In this document: piece by piece, positions 35,686-48,239 of the stretch
Layout of the letters: each line of letters begins with the position of its first letter
Position numbering within the stretch: the first letter of the stretch is position 1
Source: Poindextera sp036272595
GTDB taxonomy: Bacteria; Pseudomonadota; Alphaproteobacteria; Caulobacterales; Caulobacteraceae
DNA length: 64,000 nucleotides
Assembly: GCA_036272595.1 (NCBI GenBank)
Contig: DATAYM010000009.1
Location: 1 to 64,000, forward strand
Direction: 5' to 3'
Translations under genes and position numbers: made by a program
The notes under the pieces: generated by a model
Seen by the model: the letters and a program-made list of their open reading frames with translations, nothing else
The model's database searches: none
Told to the model about the DNA's origin: nothing

Positions 35686-37350
35686 ATGACGCGCATTCAA
35701 AGAATTTGGCAAAGAACCTGGCAAAGAACCTGGGGCGCAAGCCTCGTCACCATGCTGGCCGCGGGCGTTTCTTCCGTCGCGCTGGCCCAGGCCGCGCCGG
35801 CGGCGCAGGATCCGCGCGAGGCCCGGATCGACCAGCTGGAGGCCGAAGTCCAGGATCTCGCCGCCCAGGTGCAGGATCTGAAGCGCGGCCAGGCCGCCCA
35901 GATCCAAACCCTGAGCGACGTGCAGACCAAGCAGGCGCCGCCGCCGAGCGTGGTGGCCAGCATCACCAACGGCGTGCCCTCGATCGCCAGCGCCGACGGC
36001 CGCTTCCTGGCGAACTTCCACGGCATCCTGCAGTTCGACGCCGGCGGCTATGACCAGTCCGGGCTGGGGCCGCTGGGCGCGGACCTCCGCCGCAGCGGCC
36101 CGGCCCTGGGCGCCTCGGCCTCCAATGTCGACCTGACTCATGCCCGCGAGTTGAAGAACGGCGACAACTTCCGCCGCGCCCGCATCGGCGTCGACGGCCG
36201 CGCCTTCGGAGACTGGGACTACAAGCTGATCTTCGACTTCGCCGGCTCGGGCGTCGAGGACGCCGGCCAGCTCTACGAGGGCTGGATCCAATATTCGGGC
36301 CTCAAGCCGGTCCACCTGCGCGTCGGCGCCTTCTCGCCGTCGATCGGTCTGGAAGACCAGGCCTCGACCAACGGCATGCCGCTCCTGGAACGGACGGCGG
36401 TCGAGGACATCGCCCGCGGCTTTGTCGCCGGCGACACCCGCACCGCGGTCGAGCTCTGGGGCGCCGGCGACCATTGGCTGGCCTCCGCCGCCCTGACCGG
36501 CCGGGTGATCGGCGTGCTCAACACAGGCACGGCGGCGGCGGTCCCGCAGAGCTACGGCGACCAGCTCGGCGTGGTCGCGCGGGTCGCCGGCACGCCCTTC
36601 CACGGCTCCGACTGGTTCGTTCACGTCGGCGCCCACGGCAGCTATCTGATCGATCCGCCCAACCTCACCGGGCCGACCGCGGCCGGGCTGCGGGTCGCGC
36701 CCAACGCCGAGGTGGTGGCGTTCTCGAACACGCCGGAGCTGCGCATCGACGGAACCAAGCTGATCAACACCGGCAACATCCCGGCCAGCCACGCCTCGAC
36801 CACCGGCCTGGAATTCGCCGCCGAAAAGCAGAACTTCTACCTCCAGAGCGAATACGACTATTTCACCGTCAACCGCACCGACGTGCGCTCGACGCCCACC
36901 TTCAGCGGCTACTATGTCGAGGGCGGCTGGGTGATCACCGGCGAGCCGCGGGTGTACAACCGGGCCACCGCGGCGCTCGACGGCCCGATCGTCGCCCACC
37001 CCTTCTCGCTGAACGGCGAGGGCCTGGGCGCCTTCGAGCTGGTGGCGCGCTATTCCGACATGGACCTGAACTACCACCAGGGCGCGGCTGGAACCGCGCC
37101 ATCCTCCACCGCCATCCGCGGCGGCGACGAACAGAACGTCACCCTGGGCCTGAACTGGTATCCAAACCAGTTCACGAAGTTCATGTTCGAGGTCTCGGAG
37201 GTGGAGATCCACCGCCTGTCGCCCTGCACGAACACCGGCGCCGGCGCGGCCAATACCTGCACCGGCACGGCCCTGTGGCAGACCCCGGTCGGCGCGCAGA
37301 TCGGACAGAACTTCACCGACTTCGCGATCCGCTCGCAGTTCGCCTTCTGA
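35686..37350 (+). CDS. OprP/OprO-like anion-selective outer-membrane porin
   Basis: A 554-residue protein with a signal peptide (cleavage near VALAQA), a coiled-coil of about 40 residues (ARIDQLEAEVQDLAAQVQDL), and a beta-barrel domain resembling phosphate-selective porins O and P, with NGDNFRRARIGVDGRAFGDW and the C-terminal aromatic residue of outer-membrane proteins (QFAF). The neighbour is a sulfate-binding protein, so sulfate is the likelier cargo. ATG 35686 follows GAGGGGG by six bases; TTG 35680 is less likely. A perfect 12-base duplication (35707-35730) repeats WQRT before the signal helix. Confidence 0.87.
   Translation: MTRIQRIWQRTWQRTWGASLVTMLAAGVSSVALAQAAPAAQDPREARIDQLEAEVQDLAAQVQDLKRGQAAQIQTLSDVQTKQAPPPSVVASITNGVPSIASADGRFLANFHGILQFDAGGYDQSGLGPLGADLRRSGPALGASASNVDLTHARELKNGDNFRRARIGVDGRAFGDWDYKLIFDFAGSGVEDAGQLYEGWIQYSGLKPVHLRVGAFSPSIGLEDQASTNGMPLLERTAVEDIARGFVAGDTRTAVELWGAGDHWLASAALTGRVIGVLNTGTAAAVPQSYGDQLGVVARVAGTPFHGSDWFVHVGAHGSYLIDPPNLTGPTAAGLRVAPNAEVVAFSNTPELRIDGTKLINTGNIPASHASTTGLEFAAEKQNFYLQSEYDYFTVNRTDVRSTPTFSGYYVEGGWVITGEPRVYNRATAALDGPIVAHPFSLNGEGLGAFELVARYSDMDLNYHQGAAGTAPSSTAIRGGDEQNVTLGLNWYPNQFTKFMFEVSEVEIHRLSPCTNTGAGAANTCTGTALWQTPVGAQIGQNFTDFAIRSQFAF
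35707..35730 (+). repeat. 12-base tandem duplication in the porin signal peptide
   Basis: TGGCAAAGAACC occurs twice without a gap, giving two in-frame WQRT units in the N-region of the signal peptide. The repeat is perfect and so looks recent or easily variable in copy number. Confidence 0.85.
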
Positions 37351-37377
37351 TCGACCGAGCCAAGAGGAAAGCCGACG

Positions 37378-38427
37378 ATGACCGAAACCAGCATCCGCAC
37401 CCCCACCCGCCGGGGGGTGTTCTCCCTCGCCGCGGCCGGCGCGGCGGCCCTGGCCACGCCCGCCCTGCTTCCCGGCCGCGCCCATGCCGCCGGACCGCTC
37501 AAGCTGCTCAATGTCAGCTACGATCCGACCCGCGAGCTCTATCGCGACATCGACGCGGCCTATTCGGCCTTCTGGAAGTCGCACACCGGCCAAGATCTCG
37601 ACATCGAGCTCAGCAACGGCGGTTCGGGCAAGCAGGCGCTGGCGGTGATCGGCGGCCTGCAGGCCGACGTGGTCACGCTTGCCCTGGCCTACGACATCGA
37701 CGCGATCGCGTCGAAAGGGCATCTGCTGCCCGCCAACTGGCAGTCGCGGCTGCCGGAGAACTCCACCCCCTACACCTCGACCATCGTCTTCGTGGTGCGC
37801 AAGGGCAACCCGTGGAAGATTCACGACTGGGGCGACCTGATCAAGCCGGGGATCCAGGCCATCACGCCCAATCCGAAGACCTCCGGCGGGGCACGCTGGA
37901 ACTATCTGGCCGCCTGGGCCTGGGCGCTGAAGTCGTCGGGCGGCTCGGCCGCCGCCGCCCAGACCTTCGTCCAGAAGCTCTATCACCAGGTCCCGGTGCT
38001 GGACTCCGGCGCGCGCGGCTCGACCACCACCTTCACCGAACGCGGTATCGGCGACGTGCTGCTAGCCTGGGAGAACGACGCCCACCTGGCGCTCAGGGAA
38101 CTCGGGCCCAGCAAGGTCGAGATCGTCTATCCGTCCATGTCCATCCTGGCCGAGCCGCCGGTGGCCCTGGTCGACAAGGTGGTCGACCGCAAGGGCACGC
38201 GGGCGGCGGCCGAGGGCTATCTGAAGTTCCTCTACAGCCCGCTGGCCCAGGACCTGATCGGCAAGAACTTCTACCGGCCGCGCAATCCGGAGTTCGCGGC
38301 CAAGTACGCCGCACAGTTCCCGAAGATCCCGATGGTCACCATCGCCAGCTTCGGCGGCTGGACTAAGGCCCAGGCGACCCATTTCGCCGACGGCGGCGTC
38401 TTCGACCAGATCTACAAGCCGGGCTGA
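37378..38427 (+). CDS. sbp: Sulfate-binding protein of an ABC importer
   Basis: A 349-residue periplasmic protein. A twin-arginine-like N-terminus (TPTRRGVFSLAAAG) and hydrophobic stretch end near AHAAG. The mature part follows Sbp/CysP: LLNVSYDPTRELYRDI, NGGSGKQALAVIGGLQADVV, ALAYDIDAIA and TPNPKTSGGARWNYLAAW. It captures sulfate or thiosulfate. The ABC permease and ATPase genes (cysTWA) are absent nearby. It begins 27 bases after the porin and is followed by a strong terminator. Confidence 0.92.
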   Translation: MTETSIRTPTRRGVFSLAAAGAAALATPALLPGRAHAAGPLKLLNVSYDPTRELYRDIDAAYSAFWKSHTGQDLDIELSNGGSGKQALAVIGGLQADVVTLALAYDIDAIASKGHLLPANWQSRLPENSTPYTSTIVFVVRKGNPWKIHDWGDLIKPGIQAITPNPKTSGGARWNYLAAWAWALKSSGGSAAAAQTFVQKLYHQVPVLDSGARGSTTTFTERGIGDVLLAWENDAHLALRELGPSKVEIVYPSMSILAEPPVALVDKVVDRKGTRAAAEGYLKFLYSPLAQDLIGKNFYRPRNPEFAAKYAAQFPKIPMVTIASFGGWTKAQATHFADGGVFDQIYKPG

Positions 38428-38450
38428 CCTCCCCCGAAAGCCCGTCCCTG

Positions 38451-38486
38451 CCCCGGTTCCTCGAAGAGGGGAGCCGGGGTTTTTTT
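38451..38486 (+). terminator. Intrinsic terminator of the porin-sbp operon
   Basis: CCCCGG (38451-38456) pairs with CCGGGG (38474-38479), with further pairing inside the stem, and is followed directly by seven T residues (38480-38486). It is the clearest intrinsic terminator in the window. Confidence 0.88.
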
Positions 38487-38509
38487 GATCCTCCCGACGG
38501 GGGAGGATC
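38487..38509. other. Second hairpin between sbp and pyk
   Basis: GATCCTCCC (38487-38495) and GGGAGGATC (38501-38509) form a perfect nine-base stem six bases from the pyk stop. On the pyk strand no U tract follows, so it may stabilise the mRNA end rather than terminate. Confidence 0.55.
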
Positions 38510-38514
38510 AGGCG

Positions 38515-39941
<1,427 letters not shown>

Positions 39942-39945
<4 letters not shown>

Positions 39946-40921
39946 GTCAGCTCGCCGAGCAGCGCCGCGGCGCCGATCAGGGCCGCGTGCGGCTGGGTGA
40001 CCACGCGGGTGGGGATGGCGGCGAGATAGTCGCTCATGCGGTCCTTGGTCTCGAAGCGGCGGCGAAAGTCGCTGGCCTCGAGAAAATCGAAGATGTCCGG
40101 TGCGATGCCGCCGCAGATATAGACCCCGGCCTCGGCGCCGACAGCCAGGGCGAAATTGCCGGCGATGGAGCCGAGGATGGCGCAGAAGCGGCTGAGCGCC
40201 TCGCGCGCCAGGCCTTCGCCGGCCAGGGCCTCGCGGGTGATGTCGGCGGGGGCGGTCAGGTCGGTGGACTGGCCGGTCATGGCGCCCATGGCCTGGTAGA
40301 GGTTGAGCAGGCCGGGGCCGGACAGCACCCGTTCGACCGAAACCTCGCCGAAGCGGACCATCAGGCGGCGCAGGATCTCGATCTCGACCTCGTCCTCCGG
40401 CGCGAAAGACCAGTGGCCGCCTTCGCCGGTCATCACCGCCTGGCGGCGGCCGTCGCGGACCAGGGCCGCGGAGCCGAAGCCGGTGCCGGGGCCCATGATC
40501 GCCGCCGTGGCCCCGGCGCGGCCCCTGACCCGCCGGCCGATCGGGCGGCTGTCGCGCGGCGCCAGCCGATCGAGCGCCAGGGCCTGGGCGGTGAAGTCGT
40601 TGATCAGCTTGACCTCGACAAAGCCGCAGGCCTTACAGACGCGCTTTTCCGAAAACCCCCAGCCGCCGTTGTTGGTGAAATCCACGCAGCCCTTGATCAC
40701 CGGCCCGGCGGCGGCGATCACCGCCAGCCGTGGGCGCTGTCCCTCCAGCATGTCGAGATAGGCGGCAAGCGCCGCCTCGCCGGAGGGATAGTCCGACGCC
40801 TGCAGCACCGCCGCATGGGTGATCCTGGTCGCCTCGCCGTCGGTCTCGGCGATGGCGAAGCGAGCGTTGGTGCCGCCGACATCCCCCACCAGGCCGGAAG
40901 CGCCGTCCGTCACCGGCGCCC

Positions 40922-40925
<4 letters not shown>
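39942..40925 (-). CDS. glk: Glucokinase
   Basis: A 327-residue kinase of the ROK-independent bacterial Glk type: LVGDVGGTNARFAIA (phosphate-binding), INDFTAQA, and GPGTGFGSA. It phosphorylates glucose with ATP. Both ends overlap neighbours by four bases (edd upstream, pyk downstream), so edd-glk-pyk is a translationally coupled operon. Confidence 0.93.
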
Positions 40926-42724
<1,799 letters not shown>

Positions 42725-42944
42725 GGAACCCTTACTCCTCGCGACCCGCCCGCCGCGTCCCGGTCGGGCCTTCGAACGGGGCGGCGCAGCGGTCTTTTCC
42801 TATCACAGACAAGGCGGCGATTTTAATGGCAGGCGCCTGGACTTTTAAGTCGTTGCGGCCACATGTCTTCGGAACTAGCCTAGCTATCGGCCGTTGGACC
42901 ATGGTCGAGGGCTGCATCGCCTGAATCACGGGGAGACTCTATCT

Positions 42945-43439
42945 ATGTCTATTTCGCATCGTTTCATCCTGGGCGCGGTCGCCGCGGCCGGGTTGGCGCT
43001 CGCCGCGAGCGCGCCCGCCCAGGCCCAGGACCGGTCTGGTGTTCGGGTCGGCGTCCTGACCTGCAATGTTTCCAGCGGGTTTGGGCTGATCTTCGGCTCC
43101 AGCAAGGAAGTCAACTGCGTGTTCTCGCGCGATGGCCGCGCAGTGGCGCACTATCAGGGCCATATCGACAAGTTCGGCGTTGACATCGGCTACACCGCCG
43201 GCGGCGTGATGGTCTGGGGCGTGATCGCGCCGACCGCGGGCATTCCGGCGGGCTCGCTCGACGGCCACTACGTTGGCGTCACCGCCAGCGCGACGGCGGG
43301 CGTCGGCGCCGGCGCCAACCTGCTGGTCGGCGGGTCCGATCGTTCGATCTCGCTGCAACCGCTCAGCGTCGAAGGCAATACCGGCCTGAACGTCGCGGGC
43401 GGGATCGCCGGCCTTAGCCTGCACTACGTTCCGGACTGA
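42945..43439 (+). CDS. DUF992 secreted protein
   Basis: A 164-residue exported protein. The signal peptide ends near SAPAQAQ. The mature part, VRVGVLTCNVSSGFGLIFGS and VNCVFSRDG, is typical of DUF992, a family of small alphaproteobacterial periplasmic proteins of unknown role. Two cysteines could form a disulfide. GGGGAGA lies about eight bases before the ATG, and a GANTC site (GAATC, 42923-42927) lies in the leader. Confidence 0.85.
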   Translation: MSISHRFILGAVAAAGLALAASAPAQAQDRSGVRVGVLTCNVSSGFGLIFGSSKEVNCVFSRDGRAVAHYQGHIDKFGVDIGYTAGGVMVWGVIAPTAGIPAGSLDGHYVGVTASATAGVGAGANLLVGGSDRSISLQPLSVEGNTGLNVAGGIAGLSLHYVPD

Positions 43440-43451
43440 GGTCTCCCAGAC

Positions 43452-44390
43452 CTAGTTTCCAGAGACGCTGTCCACGCCGCCGAACAGGCTCCGTAAGCGC
43501 TCGGTGATATCCGGCGCGAGCGGCGGTCCCTGGATGGCCGCGAGGTTGGCCTCAAGATGCTGCACGTTCCCGGTGCCGGTCAGTATGACATCGGCGCCGG
43601 GTTCGTGGCGGCAGAAGCGGTAGGCCGCTTCGGTCAGCGAGCCGACATCCGCATGCTCGCGCAGGAAGCCGAGCGGATCGGCGGCGTCGACCTCCGCGCC
43701 ATCCACCTCGCCCCGTTCGATCAGCCCGGCCACCGCCTCCCGCAGCGCGGCGGGCTGGCTCAGCAGCCGCCGCACCGCGAACATGACCAGCGTGCCGACG
43801 TCGTGCGCCCGGGTCAGCGGGAAGACCCGCGCGCGGGCCGAGGGGTTGAGCAGGTTGAAGCCCACCATGACCACGTCGAACAGATCGTCCGGCAGGGCGC
43901 GGCTCAGCATCCGGTGGCCGGTGTCGCCGCCGAACTGCTCGGTGACGCCGAGGAAGCGGATCTTGCCGGCCGCCTGCTGGCGGCGCATCTCGGGGACCAG
44001 CACCTCGGCGCAATAGTCGTACTGGCCGGGCGTCACCCCGTGCAGGTGGAAGACGTCGACCCGGTCGGCGCCCAGCCGCCTCAGGCTGCCCTCCAGGCTT
44101 TCGGTCAGCTCGGCGGCGGTGAACATCCGTTCGCCGCGGCCGGCGCTGGACTTGGTGGACAGGAAGACCTGGTCGCGGCGGCCGCGGATGCCCAGGCCCA
44201 CCGCCTCCTCGGTGCCGTAGTTGCGGGCAGTGTCGATGAAGGTGACGCCCAGTTCCAGCGCGCGGCGGACGACGCCGGCGGCCTGATCGACATCCGCCCC
44301 CTGAGCCATGCCCAGCCGGCTGGCCCCGCCGCAGCCCAGCCCAGCGACACTGACCTCGGCGCCCGTGCGTCCCAGCCTGACCGTCTGCAT
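43452..44390 (-). CDS. Aldo/keto reductase
   Basis: A 312-residue TIM-barrel reductase. The catalytic tetrad is visible as FIDTARNYGTEE (Asp and Tyr near residue 55), STKSS (Lys) and VFHLHGV (His). Late in the sequence the cofactor loop is degenerate (ILTGTGNVQHLEAN). It probably reduces an aldehyde or sugar with NADPH; the natural substrate is unclear. It is convergent with the DUF992 gene. Confidence 0.88.
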   Translation of the reverse strand: MQTVRLGRTGAEVSVAGLGCGGASRLGMAQGADVDQAAGVVRRALELGVTFIDTARNYGTEEAVGLGIRGRRDQVFLSTKSSAGRGERMFTAAELTESLEGSLRRLGADRVDVFHLHGVTPGQYDYCAEVLVPEMRRQQAAGKIRFLGVTEQFGGDTGHRMLSRALPDDLFDVVMVGFNLLNPSARARVFPLTRAHDVGTLVMFAVRRLLSQPAALREAVAGLIERGEVDGAEVDAADPLGFLREHADVGSLTEAAYRFCRHEPGADVILTGTGNVQHLEANLAAIQGPPLAPDITERLRSLFGGVDSVSGN

Positions 44391-44460
44391 GATCCCATGT
44401 CCTGTTGCGCGCCGGCCAGCATAGCCGCGGGCGCCGCGGCTGGGCCAGCGCGCGCCGCGG

Positions 44461-45621
44461 CTAATGCGAGATCGACGGCCGCCGCGCCATCGCCAGATAG
44501 CCGAGCCCGATGACCACGCCGGCGCCGCCGCAGGCCAGAAAGGCGGCCCGGTAGGAGATGGCCTGGGCCACCGGCCCGAACAGCAGATAGAGGCCGGTGA
44601 CGCCGACCTCGCCGGCGAAGCCCTTGACCGAGCCGATGGTGGCGCGGCGGTCGGAGGGGATGGCGTGCTGCAGCCGGCCCTCGAACACCACCTCGATCAT
44701 CTTCAGCAGCCCGCTGTAGGCGATCAGCAGCAGCATGGCCGGGGCCGAGAACAAGCCGGCGGCGGCGGCCAGCATCAGCCCGGCGAGGGTGAAGAGGCCG
44801 TAGAGCCGGCGGGTCGAGAGGCGCGCGATGCGGTGGGCGACCAGACTGGCCAGCATCCCGGCGCCGTTCTGCACGCCGACGAAGACGGCGATCACCGTCC
44901 GGGTCAGTCCGACCTTGATGCCGAAGATCGGCCAGAACTCCTCGATGCCTCCGCCCAGCGCCACCACGATCGCGCCGAAGATCAGGATGCTCAGCACCAC
45001 CGGCTCGCGCAGCGACAGTTCAAGCCCCTGGCGCAGATGGAGCAGGTAGTCGCGATCGCCGGCGACCCTGGCCCGCGCCGCCGCCGGCAGGCTGAGGGCG
45101 GAAGCGACGGCCAGGGCGATCGAGGCCAGGCTGGCGGCCAGCTCCAGCCGGTAGCCGTAGCGCGCCGTCGCCGCCGCGCCGAGCGCGGCCAGCACCACGG
45201 CGAAGGCCTGCACCGCGCGGGTGCGGCCATAGATGCGGGTGTAGTCCTCGGCGCGGCCCTTGGCCTTCAGCTCGTCATAGAGCAGCGCCTCGAAAGTCCC
45301 CGAGGTAAGGGCGCTCTTGATCCCCCACAGCACCAGGCCGGCCAGGAAGCCCCAGAAGTGCGGCCAGGCCAGCCACACCGCGAACCCCGCTCCCCAGGCC
45401 AGCTGAGCCGCGATCAGCACGGCGCGCCGCGGCCAGCGGTCGGCAAGCACGCCGGAGGGAATCTGCAGGACGAAGGCGGTCACCGACCAGGCGATCAGGA
45501 CGATGGAGATCTGCACCGGGCTCAGGCCCGCATCCACGAACATCGCCGCGTAGAGCGGGAAGATCAGGATGAAGGAATCGAAGAATTTGAAAGCGTAGAG
45601 GCTGGCGAGGAAGCGGGTCAT
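44461..45621 (-). CDS. MFS transporter
   Basis: A 386-residue protein with about twelve membrane helices. The loop between helices 2 and 3 (GVLADRWPRRAVL) carries the MFS motif, and the cytoplasmic loop between the halves is rich in Arg. The substrate cannot be read from sequence. The ATG at 45621 (MTRFLASLYAFKFFDSF) starts right at helix 1; the frame upstream has no membrane character. It diverges from the sugar symporter gene. Confidence 0.85.
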   Translation of the reverse strand: MTRFLASLYAFKFFDSFILIFPLYAAMFVDAGLSPVQISIVLIAWSVTAFVLQIPSGVLADRWPRRAVLIAAQLAWGAGFAVWLAWPHFWGFLAGLVLWGIKSALTSGTFEALLYDELKAKGRAEDYTRIYGRTRAVQAFAVVLAALGAAATARYGYRLELAASLASIALAVASALSLPAAARARVAGDRDYLLHLRQGLELSLREPVVLSILIFGAIVVALGGGIEEFWPIFGIKVGLTRTVIAVFVGVQNGAGMLASLVAHRIARLSTRRLYGLFTLAGLMLAAAAGLFSAPAMLLLIAYSGLLKMIEVVFEGRLQHAIPSDRRATIGSVKGFAGEVGVTGLYLLFGPVAQAISYRAAFLACGGAGVVIGLGYLAMARRPSISH

Positions 45622-45820
45622 CCTGAGCCGCGTTCCTAAACGGGTTCGGCGACGGCGGCGAGGACGCCGCGGCTGTCCCGCCGCCGCTGGATTTTTACAA
45701 TCGCGACAGAAACGCCCGGCTGGCGGCGGCGGGTCTTGCTTTTCAGCCATGGACGGGGCGTGATCCCGGTCGCCGACGCGGAATACCGCGCGGATTTCAA
45801 GGCCCTGGGAGACGCCGGTT

Positions 45821-47257
45821 TTGACAGTCGAAGCGCCGAAGGCTCATGCGGGGCGCCTGCCTCTGCCGACCATCCTGACGTTCGCCGCCGTCACCCTGCC
45901 GATGAGTGCGCTCGGCGTTTCGCTAGCCATCTTCCTGCCGCGCTATTTCGCCAGCCACCTGGGCGTCAGCCTGGTGGTGGTCGGCGGCGCCTTCGGCTTC
46001 GTCCGCCTGATCGACACGCCGGTCGATCCGGTGCTGGGCCTGCTGATGGACCGCACCCGCAGCGCCATCGGGCGCTACCGGGTCTGGCTGCTGATCGGCG
46101 CGCCGATCCTGATGCTGGCGGTCTACCAGCTGTTCATGGCGCCCATGGGCATCAGCCGCCTCTATCTGGTGGTCTGGCTGCTCTGCCTCTATCTCGGCAC
46201 CTCGATCATCGGCCTGGCCCACACCGCCTGGGCCTCGACCCTGGCGACCGCCTATCACGAGCGCTCGCGGCTGTTCGCTGTGCTGACCGTGGTGGGCATC
46301 GCCGCCTCGGTGCTGGTGCTGGGCATTCCAAGCATCGCCGGCCACTTCAAGCTGGGCGATCCGGACGGTGTGCGGGCCATGGGCTGGCTGGTGCTGTGCC
46401 TGGCGCCGCTGGGCGTCGGCCTGGTGGCCTGGCGCATCCCCGAGCACGTCGCCGCCGACGTCCACACCACTGAGCCCTTCGCCTTCCGCGACTATTGGGG
46501 CCTGATCAGGAAGCCGGCCATGCTCAGGCTGGTGGCGGCTCAGGCCTGCCTGACGCTCAGTCCGGGCTGGATGAGCGCGCTCTACCTGTATTTCTTCAAG
46601 GACGTGCTGGGCTTCAGCATCGGCGTCGCCTCTGGCCTGCTCGGGGTCTATATCCTGGCCGGGGTGGCTGGCGCGCCCGCCACCACCTGGCTGTCGTCGA
46701 AGATCGGCAAGCACCGCGCCCTGATGATCGCCACCTCGGCCTATTCGATCGGGCTGTGCACGGTCATCGTCATCCCCAAGACCGGCAACCTCCTGACCGC
46801 CATACCGGTGATGCTGTGGTGCGGCGGCATGGCCTCCGGCTTCAACCTGCTGATCCAGTCGATGACCGCCGACGTCGGCGACGAGGTGCGGCTGGAGCAG
46901 GGCAAGCAGCGCATGAGCCTGATCTATTCGCTGACCAGCCTGGCCGCCAAGATCGCCGGCGCCGGCGCCATCTTCCTGTCCTACTGGGTGCTGGCGCGGG
47001 TGGGCTATGATCCCAAGATCACCGCCCACAATACCGCCCACGCCATCTTCGGCCTGGAGCTGGCCTATGTGGTCGGGCCGATCGTCTTCGCCATGCTCGG
47101 CGGCGCCTGCTTCATCGGCTGGAAGCTGGACGCGGCGCGCCACGGCGAGATCCGCCAGGCGCTGGACGCCCGCGACCTCCAGTTCGCCGAGGCCGCGATC
47201 GTTGAAAGCCTCACCGGCCAGCCGGCCATGCCGGTCCTGGCGACGGGGTCGGATTGA
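45821..47257 (+). CDS. GPH-type sugar:cation symporter (MFS)
   Basis: A 478-residue membrane protein with about twelve helices and the GPH-family pattern FGFVRLIDTPVDPVLGLLMD near residue 60, where the aspartates bind the coupling cation, followed by TRSAIGRYRVWLLIG. It probably imports glycosides. The start is TTG at 45821 with GGGAGA upstream; the first ATG at 45903 would cut into helix 1. It leads a unit with a YdjC deacetylase and an alpha-mannosidase, which suggests a mannoside or manno-oligosaccharide cargo. Confidence 0.85.
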   Translation: MTVEAPKAHAGRLPLPTILTFAAVTLPMSALGVSLAIFLPRYFASHLGVSLVVVGGAFGFVRLIDTPVDPVLGLLMDRTRSAIGRYRVWLLIGAPILMLAVYQLFMAPMGISRLYLVVWLLCLYLGTSIIGLAHTAWASTLATAYHERSRLFAVLTVVGIAASVLVLGIPSIAGHFKLGDPDGVRAMGWLVLCLAPLGVGLVAWRIPEHVAADVHTTEPFAFRDYWGLIRKPAMLRLVAAQACLTLSPGWMSALYLYFFKDVLGFSIGVASGLLGVYILAGVAGAPATTWLSSKIGKHRALMIATSAYSIGLCTVIVIPKTGNLLTAIPVMLWCGGMASGFNLLIQSMTADVGDEVRLEQGKQRMSLIYSLTSLAAKIAGAGAIFLSYWVLARVGYDPKITAHNTAHAIFGLELAYVVGPIVFAMLGGACFIGWKLDAARHGEIRQALDARDLQFAEAAIVESLTGQPAMPVLATGSD

Positions 47258-47321
47258 GGGAGCTTCAGCGGCTGAGCTGCGGCTCTTCTTTTCGTCATGG
47301 CCGCGACACGTGAGGAGACGC

Positions 47322-48164
47322 ATGCAAACCGCCACTCTTGCCGAACGCCTGGGCTATGCCGCCGACGACCGCCTCTTGATCGTCAATTGCGACGACCTGG
47401 GGTCCAGCCATGCGGCCAATGTGGCGGTCGAGGCCGCGCTGCGGCGGGGTTTCGCCACCAGCGCCACCCTGATGGTTCCCTGCCCCTGGGCCTTTGCGGC
47501 GGCCAAGGCCTGCGCCGATCTCGACATCGGCGTGCACCTGACCCTGACGGCGGAATATCCCGGCTATCGCTGGCGCTCGCTCACCGGCGCGGCCTCGCTG
47601 CACGACGCCGACGGCTTTCTGCCGCGCACCACCGAAGAGGTCTACGCCCATGCCGACCCAGCCGACGCGCGGGCCGAATGCCGGGCGCAGATCGACCAGG
47701 CGCTGGGCTGGGGCCTCGACGTCACCCACCTGGATTCGCACATGGGCTCGGTGCAGACGGACGCGCGCTTCTTCGAGATCTATGCCGACCTGGCGGCCGA
47801 GTACCGGCTGCCGCTGCGCATGGCCGGCGCCCGGGCCGAGCCGGTGCTGGGCTTCGCGTTCCGCCGCCCGGCGGCCGAGCGCGGCTGCGTCTTCCCCGAC
47901 CATCTGCTGGCGCCGCCCTGGGCCAAGGCCACGCGGCCGGTGCTGCTGGACAACCTGGCGCGGCTGCGCCCTGGCGTCACCGAGACCTTCCTGCACCCGG
48001 CCGAGGACGGGCCGGAGCTGCGCGCCTATGACAGGAGCGCCCCCGACACCCGCGCCGGCGATTACGCCAACCTGATGGACGGCGAACTTGCCGCCCTGAT
48101 CGAGGCGGAGGGCGTGCGCCTGATCAGCTTCCGGCCCCTGCGCGAGCTGCAACGCGCCGCTTGA
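47322..48164 (+). CDS. YdjC/ChbG-family carbohydrate deacetylase
   Basis: A 280-residue TIM-barrel-like hydrolase. The metal-binding aspartate pair is in IVNCDDLGSSHAAN near residue 24, with histidines in DIGVHLTLTAE and THLDSHMGS. The family removes acetyl groups from chitooligosaccharides and related sugars. GAGGAG lies four bases before the ATG. It sits between a GPH symporter and a GH38 mannosidase, so deacetylation of an acetylated mannoside or N-glycan fragment is the likely role (inference). Confidence 0.87.
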   Translation: MQTATLAERLGYAADDRLLIVNCDDLGSSHAANVAVEAALRRGFATSATLMVPCPWAFAAAKACADLDIGVHLTLTAEYPGYRWRSLTGAASLHDADGFLPRTTEEVYAHADPADARAECRAQIDQALGWGLDVTHLDSHMGSVQTDARFFEIYADLAAEYRLPLRMAGARAEPVLGFAFRRPAAERGCVFPDHLLAPPWAKATRPVLLDNLARLRPGVTETFLHPAEDGPELRAYDRSAPDTRAGDYANLMDGELAALIEAEGVRLISFRPLRELQRAA

Positions 48165-48239
48165 GAGCCGCCGCCTTTCAACGCCGCCGTGGCCTGTGGC
48201 ATGGTCGCCGCGCCCTTCACCCATCATCGGACGCCGCCC

